Shown: in pieces, positions 60,979 to 64,000 of the stretch
Position numbering within the stretch: the first letter of the stretch is position 1
Layout: the number at the start of each line of letters is the position of its first letter
Assembly: GCA_025965155.1 (NCBI GenBank)
Contig: JAOPXN010000026.1
Location: 19,718 to 83,717, forward strand
Reading direction: 5' to 3'
DNA: 64,000 nt
Source: Propionibacteriaceae bacterium
GTDB lineage: Bacteria; Actinomycetota; Actinomycetes; Propionibacteriales; Propionibacteriaceae
The notes under the pieces: generated by a model
Told to the model about the DNA's origin: nothing
The model's database searches: none
What the model saw: the letters and a program-made list of their open reading frames with translations, nothing else
Made by a program: the position numbers and the translations under genes

Positions 60979-62694
60979 GTGTTTGGCGGCTTCGAGTTAG
61001 TTGTTCTTGCGGGTCTGCTCCTCCTTATCGCCGGCGGCGTTTTCTGGGCGGTTACGGCGTCCCGGCGCAACCGTGTTGCTCAGCCCCCGCTGCCCCGACG
61101 CCTCGAAGGTACCGCCGAGCGGCTGCCCCGGGCGGATGCGGCGCAGGTCCTGCCCCAACAGTTCGACCCCCGTTCATCACAGTCGGAGACGGGTCCGTCA
61201 CCGACAGATACAACGGCGGCGGAGGGCACCCGGGCTACAGCGGATGCCTACAACCTCGACCTCCGCGCTCGAGCCGACGCCTACAGCATCGAGAGGCAAG
61301 CCAAGGCTGACGCGCTGATGGAGGCCGCTCGAGTCGCACGGATCGACGCCGAGGCCGAGGTCCGTGCCCGCCGGGCCGAGATGCGGGAGCAGCGCCTGGA
61401 CCTGGAGCGGCGCGAGCAGCGGCTCGCCGACCGGGAGGAGCGCTTGGACACGGAGGCCCGGGCCCTCGACGACAAGGCCCGGCAGCTGGAGGAGCTAAAG
61501 TCTGACTTGAAACTTCAGCGCAAGGCGCTGGCCGGGAACGAAGCGGAGCATCAACAGGCTCTGGAACGGGTGGCCGGGCTGACCGCTGAGCAGGCCAAGG
61601 CTGAACTCGTGGCGGCGGTCGAGCACGATGCCAAGCGGCAGGCGGTGCTGGTAGCCCGCGACATCGAACGGCAGGCGATTCGCGAGGCGGACGCCAAGGC
61701 GCAGTCCATCGTGGTGGGCGCAATCCAGCGGGTGGCGTCGGAACAGACGTCGGAGTCGGTCGTCTCGGCGGTACACCTGCCGGGTGACGACATGAAGGGC
61801 CGCATCATCGGACGGGAGGGGCGCAACATCCGTTCCTTCGAGCAGGTGACCGGGGTGAACGTGATGATCGACGACACCCCGGAGTCGGTGCTGCTCTCCT
61901 GCTTCGACCCGGTACGTCGCGAGACGGCCCGGATGACGCTGACCGAGCTCGTCCGCGACGGCCGGATCCACCCGGCCCGGATCGAAGAAGTGCACGAGCG
62001 GAGCAAGAGCCAGATCGAGGAGCAGTGCCTCCGTGCCGCGGAGGACGCCCTCGCCGAGGTCGGGATCTCCGACCTGCATCCGGCGTTGATCCCGATCCTG
62101 GGCACTCTTCGCTACCGCACTTCGTACGGTCAGAACGTGCTGAAGCACCTCATCGAGTGCGCCCATATCGCCGGGCTGATGGCTGCCGAACTGCAGCTCG
62201 ACGTGGCGCAGTGCAAGCGGGCGGCCTTCCTGCACGACATCGGCAAGGCGCTCACCCACGAGGTCGAAGGTTCGCACGCCATCATCGGCGCGGACCTGGC
62301 CCGCAAGTACGGCGAGCACCCCGACATCGTGCACGCCATCGAGGCGCACCACAACGAGGTCGAGGTACGCACGGTCGAAGCCGTGCTGACCCAGGCGGCC
62401 GACGCCATCAGCGGAAGCCGCCCGGGCGCCAGGCGGGAGAGCCTGGAGGCGTACGTGCAGCGGCTGGAGCGGCTGGAGGAGATTGCCGGCGCCCGCGAGG
62501 GCGTGGACAAGGTCTTCGCCATGCAGGCCGGTCGCGAGATCCGGGTCATGGTCGCCCCCGACGTCGTCGACGACATCGAGGCTCAGGTGCTGGCCCGGGA
62601 CATCGCGAAGCAGATCGAGGAGGAGCTGACCTATCCCGGCCAGATCCGGGTCACCGTGGTGCGGGAGTCTCGCGCCACCGAAACCGCCCGCTAG
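60979..62694 (+). CDS. rny: Ribonuclease Y
   Basis: A 571-residue membrane-anchored endoribonuclease that starts mRNA decay. Residues 5-26 are the anchor (FELVVLAGLLLLIAGGVFWA). A Glu/Arg/Ala coiled coil follows (about 85-220), then the KH domain (GDDMKGRIIGREGRNIRSFE, about 268-287) and the HD domain (AAFLHDIGKALTHEVEGSHA, HD at about 418; HPDIVHAIEAHHNEVE later). The segment between anchor and coil (about 30-85) is Pro/Arg-rich and longer than in Bacillus. RNase Y is patchy in actinobacteria, which often rely on RNase E/G. GTG 60979 has GGGAGAG. It follows recX. Confidence 0.94.
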   Translation: MFGGFELVVLAGLLLLIAGGVFWAVTASRRNRVAQPPLPRRLEGTAERLPRADAAQVLPQQFDPRSSQSETGPSPTDTTAAEGTRATADAYNLDLRARADAYSIERQAKADALMEAARVARIDAEAEVRARRAEMREQRLDLERREQRLADREERLDTEARALDDKARQLEELKSDLKLQRKALAGNEAEHQQALERVAGLTAEQAKAELVAAVEHDAKRQAVLVARDIERQAIREADAKAQSIVVGAIQRVASEQTSESVVSAVHLPGDDMKGRIIGREGRNIRSFEQVTGVNVMIDDTPESVLLSCFDPVRRETARMTLTELVRDGRIHPARIEEVHERSKSQIEEQCLRAAEDALAEVGISDLHPALIPILGTLRYRTSYGQNVLKHLIECAHIAGLMAAELQLDVAQCKRAAFLHDIGKALTHEVEGSHAIIGADLARKYGEHPDIVHAIEAHHNEVEVRTVEAVLTQAADAISGSRPGARRESLEAYVQRLERLEEIAGAREGVDKVFAMQAGREIRVMVAPDVVDDIEAQVLARDIAKQIEEELTYPGQIRVTVVRESRATETAR

Positions 62695-62696
62695 CC

Positions 62697-62738
62697 GCCG
62701 ACACGTCCCATTCTCCGCCGAAACGGCGGCGTGTCGGC
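62697..62738. terminator. Nested hairpin terminator after rny
   Basis: GCCGACACG pairs with CGTGTCGGC, and inside CCGCCG pairs with CGGCGG over a 3-base loop. It starts just after the rny stop codon. Confidence 0.7.
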
Positions 62739-62760
62739 GCAGAGCCGACTACTGGCAGAA
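62728..62760. repeat. Dispersed copy of the gpsA-junction repeat
   Basis: GGCGTGTCGGCGCAGAGCCG followed by ACTACTGGCAGAA aligns with 38354-38389 (GGCGTGTCGCAGCGCAGCTG then ACTACTCGGCAGAA). Both follow a terminator stem between genes. Confidence 0.6.
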
Positions 62761-62807
62761 GATGGTGGCCTCTACACTGGCGCTCGACTTCTCCCGACAG
62801 GACTGGA

Positions 62808-63998
62808 ATGGCTTACGACCTGGCCCGTGTACGAGCCGACTTCCCCGCCTTGACCGAGGGCGCCGCCTTCTTCGACTCACCCGGTGGCACGCAGACGCCC
62901 CGGCAGGTGACCGAGGCGATCAGCACAGTGATGCAGCGGCCACTGTCGAACCGAGGCAGCCGGACGCGGTCGGAGCAGAATGCCGACGACATCGTGGTCG
63001 GTGCCCGAGCAGCCATCGCCGATCTGCTCCGGGCCGATCCTGGTGGCATCGTCTTCGGCCGCAGTGCCACCCAGCTGACCTTCGACATGGCCCGGACCCT
63101 GTCCCAGTCATGGCAGCCCGGGGACGAGGTCATCGTCACCAGGCTGGACCACGACTCCAACATCCGCCCCTGGCTGATCGCGGCCGACCGTGCTGGGGCC
63201 ACGGTCCGTTGGACCGACTTCGACCCGGCGACCGGGGAGCTGGACGTGGCGCAGATCGAGTCTCAGCTGAGCGAGCGGACCCGGCTGGTCGCAGTGACCG
63301 GTGCCAGCAACCTGATCGGCACCAAGCCGGATGTGGCCGCCATCGGGCGGCTGGTCCGATCCTCCGACGCCTTGTTCTACGTCGACGGTGTCCACTTCAC
63401 TGCGCACGCGAGCGTGGACCTGGCTGAGCTGGGCTGCGACTTCTTCGTCTGCTCCCCGTACAAGTTCTTCGGGCCACATCATGGGGTGCTGGCCGCCGCA
63501 CCGGAGCTGCTGGACAGCCTTAGGCCAGACAAGCTGCTGCCGTCCAGCAACGCGGTGCCGGAGCGGTTCGAGCTGGGCACGCTGCCGTACGAGATGCTGG
63601 CCGGGACGACGGCGGCCGTGGACTACATCGCCAGCCTGGCCGGATCACCGGCAGGGTCCCGCCGCGAACGCCTGATAGAGGCGCACGAGCTGATCGAGTC
63701 CCACGAGCTGGAGCTTCGCGATCGACTGGAAGAGGGCCTGCTGGCCGCTGGCGCGACCGTATGGAGCCGGGCCAAGCACCGGACGTCCACCGCGCTGTTC
63801 GAGCTACCCGGCCAGGAGTCGGCGGCGGTCTCGGACCGGCTCGCCGAGCACGGGGTCAACGCACCGGCCGGAAACTTCTACGCGATCGAGGCGTCTCGCC
63901 ATCTCGGCCTGGGTGACACCGGCGCAGTTCGAGCCGGCATCACCGCTTACAACAACGCCGACGACGTCGAGCGGCTACTCCGCGCCCTGCCGGTCTGA
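62808..63998 (+). CDS. Cysteine desulfurase-like class V aminotransferase
   Basis: A 396-residue PLP enzyme. LTEGAAFFDSPGGTQTPRQV opens the fold; VIVTRLDHDSNIRPWLIAAD contains the substrate/cofactor His; LFYVDGVHFTAHASVDL gives the pyridine-binding Asp; DFFVCSPYKFFGPHHGVLAA carries the Schiff-base Lys. The Arg/Gly-rich end (GNFYAIEASRHLGL) matches the TIGR01976 branch of cysteine-desulfurase-related proteins. No active-site Cys loop of SufS/IscS type is evident, so true desulfurase activity is doubtful. ATG 62808 (MAYDLARVRADFPAL) is preferred; the tracked ORF starts inside rny. It ends two bases before the window edge. Confidence 0.82.
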   Translation: MAYDLARVRADFPALTEGAAFFDSPGGTQTPRQVTEAISTVMQRPLSNRGSRTRSEQNADDIVVGARAAIADLLRADPGGIVFGRSATQLTFDMARTLSQSWQPGDEVIVTRLDHDSNIRPWLIAADRAGATVRWTDFDPATGELDVAQIESQLSERTRLVAVTGASNLIGTKPDVAAIGRLVRSSDALFYVDGVHFTAHASVDLAELGCDFFVCSPYKFFGPHHGVLAAAPELLDSLRPDKLLPSSNAVPERFELGTLPYEMLAGTTAAVDYIASLAGSPAGSRRERLIEAHELIESHELELRDRLEEGLLAAGATVWSRAKHRTSTALFELPGQESAAVSDRLAEHGVNAPAGNFYAIEASRHLGLGDTGAVRAGITAYNNADDVERLLRALPV

Positions 63999-64000
63999 CT

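Overview
The window is about 64 kb of GC-rich actinobacterial chromosome. Gene content and order (leuC-leuD-hupB-cofC-plsC-gpsA, ddl with a DUF3515 lipoprotein, Lrp domain and thiL, then ftsK-rimO-pgsA-cinA-clgR, recA-recX and an RNase Y gene) suggest the order Propionibacteriales. A Microlunatus-like Propionibacteriaceae is my best guess, but that is inference from synteny, not a database match. A CofC and a Ddn-type enzyme imply coenzyme F420. The recA promoter carries an actinobacterial LexA box.

Left part (1-31.6 kb) is accessory. It holds a truncated sensor kinase, an aminoglycoside-type nucleotidyltransferase, a Ddn-family F420 enzyme, two secreted FG-GAP/VCBS proteins (one fused to a beta-helix), a complete IS481-type element with its target duplication, an S51-type peptidase and a decayed hemE tail. 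Next comes a minus-strand regulatory block: an XRE-cupin regulator, a MalT-like LAL regulator, and a four-gene membrane operon with a CPBP protease. A frameshifted kinase-like gene and a small ABC exporter operon follow. From 20.3 to 29 kb there is a GntR-controlled catabolic locus: TIM-barrel isomerase, GntR, SDR dehydrogenase, a full ribose-type ABC importer (ATPase, two permeases, lipoprotein) and a metal-dependent cyclase/hydrolase. A matching palindrome lies in front of gntR and in front of the SDR side. The remnant of a different (MHS-type MFS) transporter sits inside the locus and an IS110-like scrap lies at its end. A secreted endonuclease/exonuclease/phosphatase closes this part.

Right part (31.6-64 kb) is conserved core. 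It covers leucine biosynthesis with an NdgR-like IclR regulator, the HU protein with a long Lys/Ala/Thr tail, F420 and phospholipid precursor genes, a cystathionine gamma-synthase-like enzyme, D-Ala-D-Ala ligase, thiamine kinases, FtsK, RimO, PgsA, CinA, ClgR, the giant helicase Lhr, an EamA exporter, a three-gene ABC exporter, RecA/RecX, RNase Y and a cysteine-desulfurase-like PLP enzyme. Many genes overlap by 4 bases (ATGA/GTGA), so translational coupling is common.

The best candidate for an undescribed system is the 20.3-29 kb GntR locus, whose substrate I cannot name. Other points of interest are the IS481 copy (stop codon taken from the target site, ribosome site buried in a hairpin), 17-bp repeats running through a stop codon, and a seven-codon leader in front of ddl. 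No tRNA, rRNA or CRISPR array was seen.
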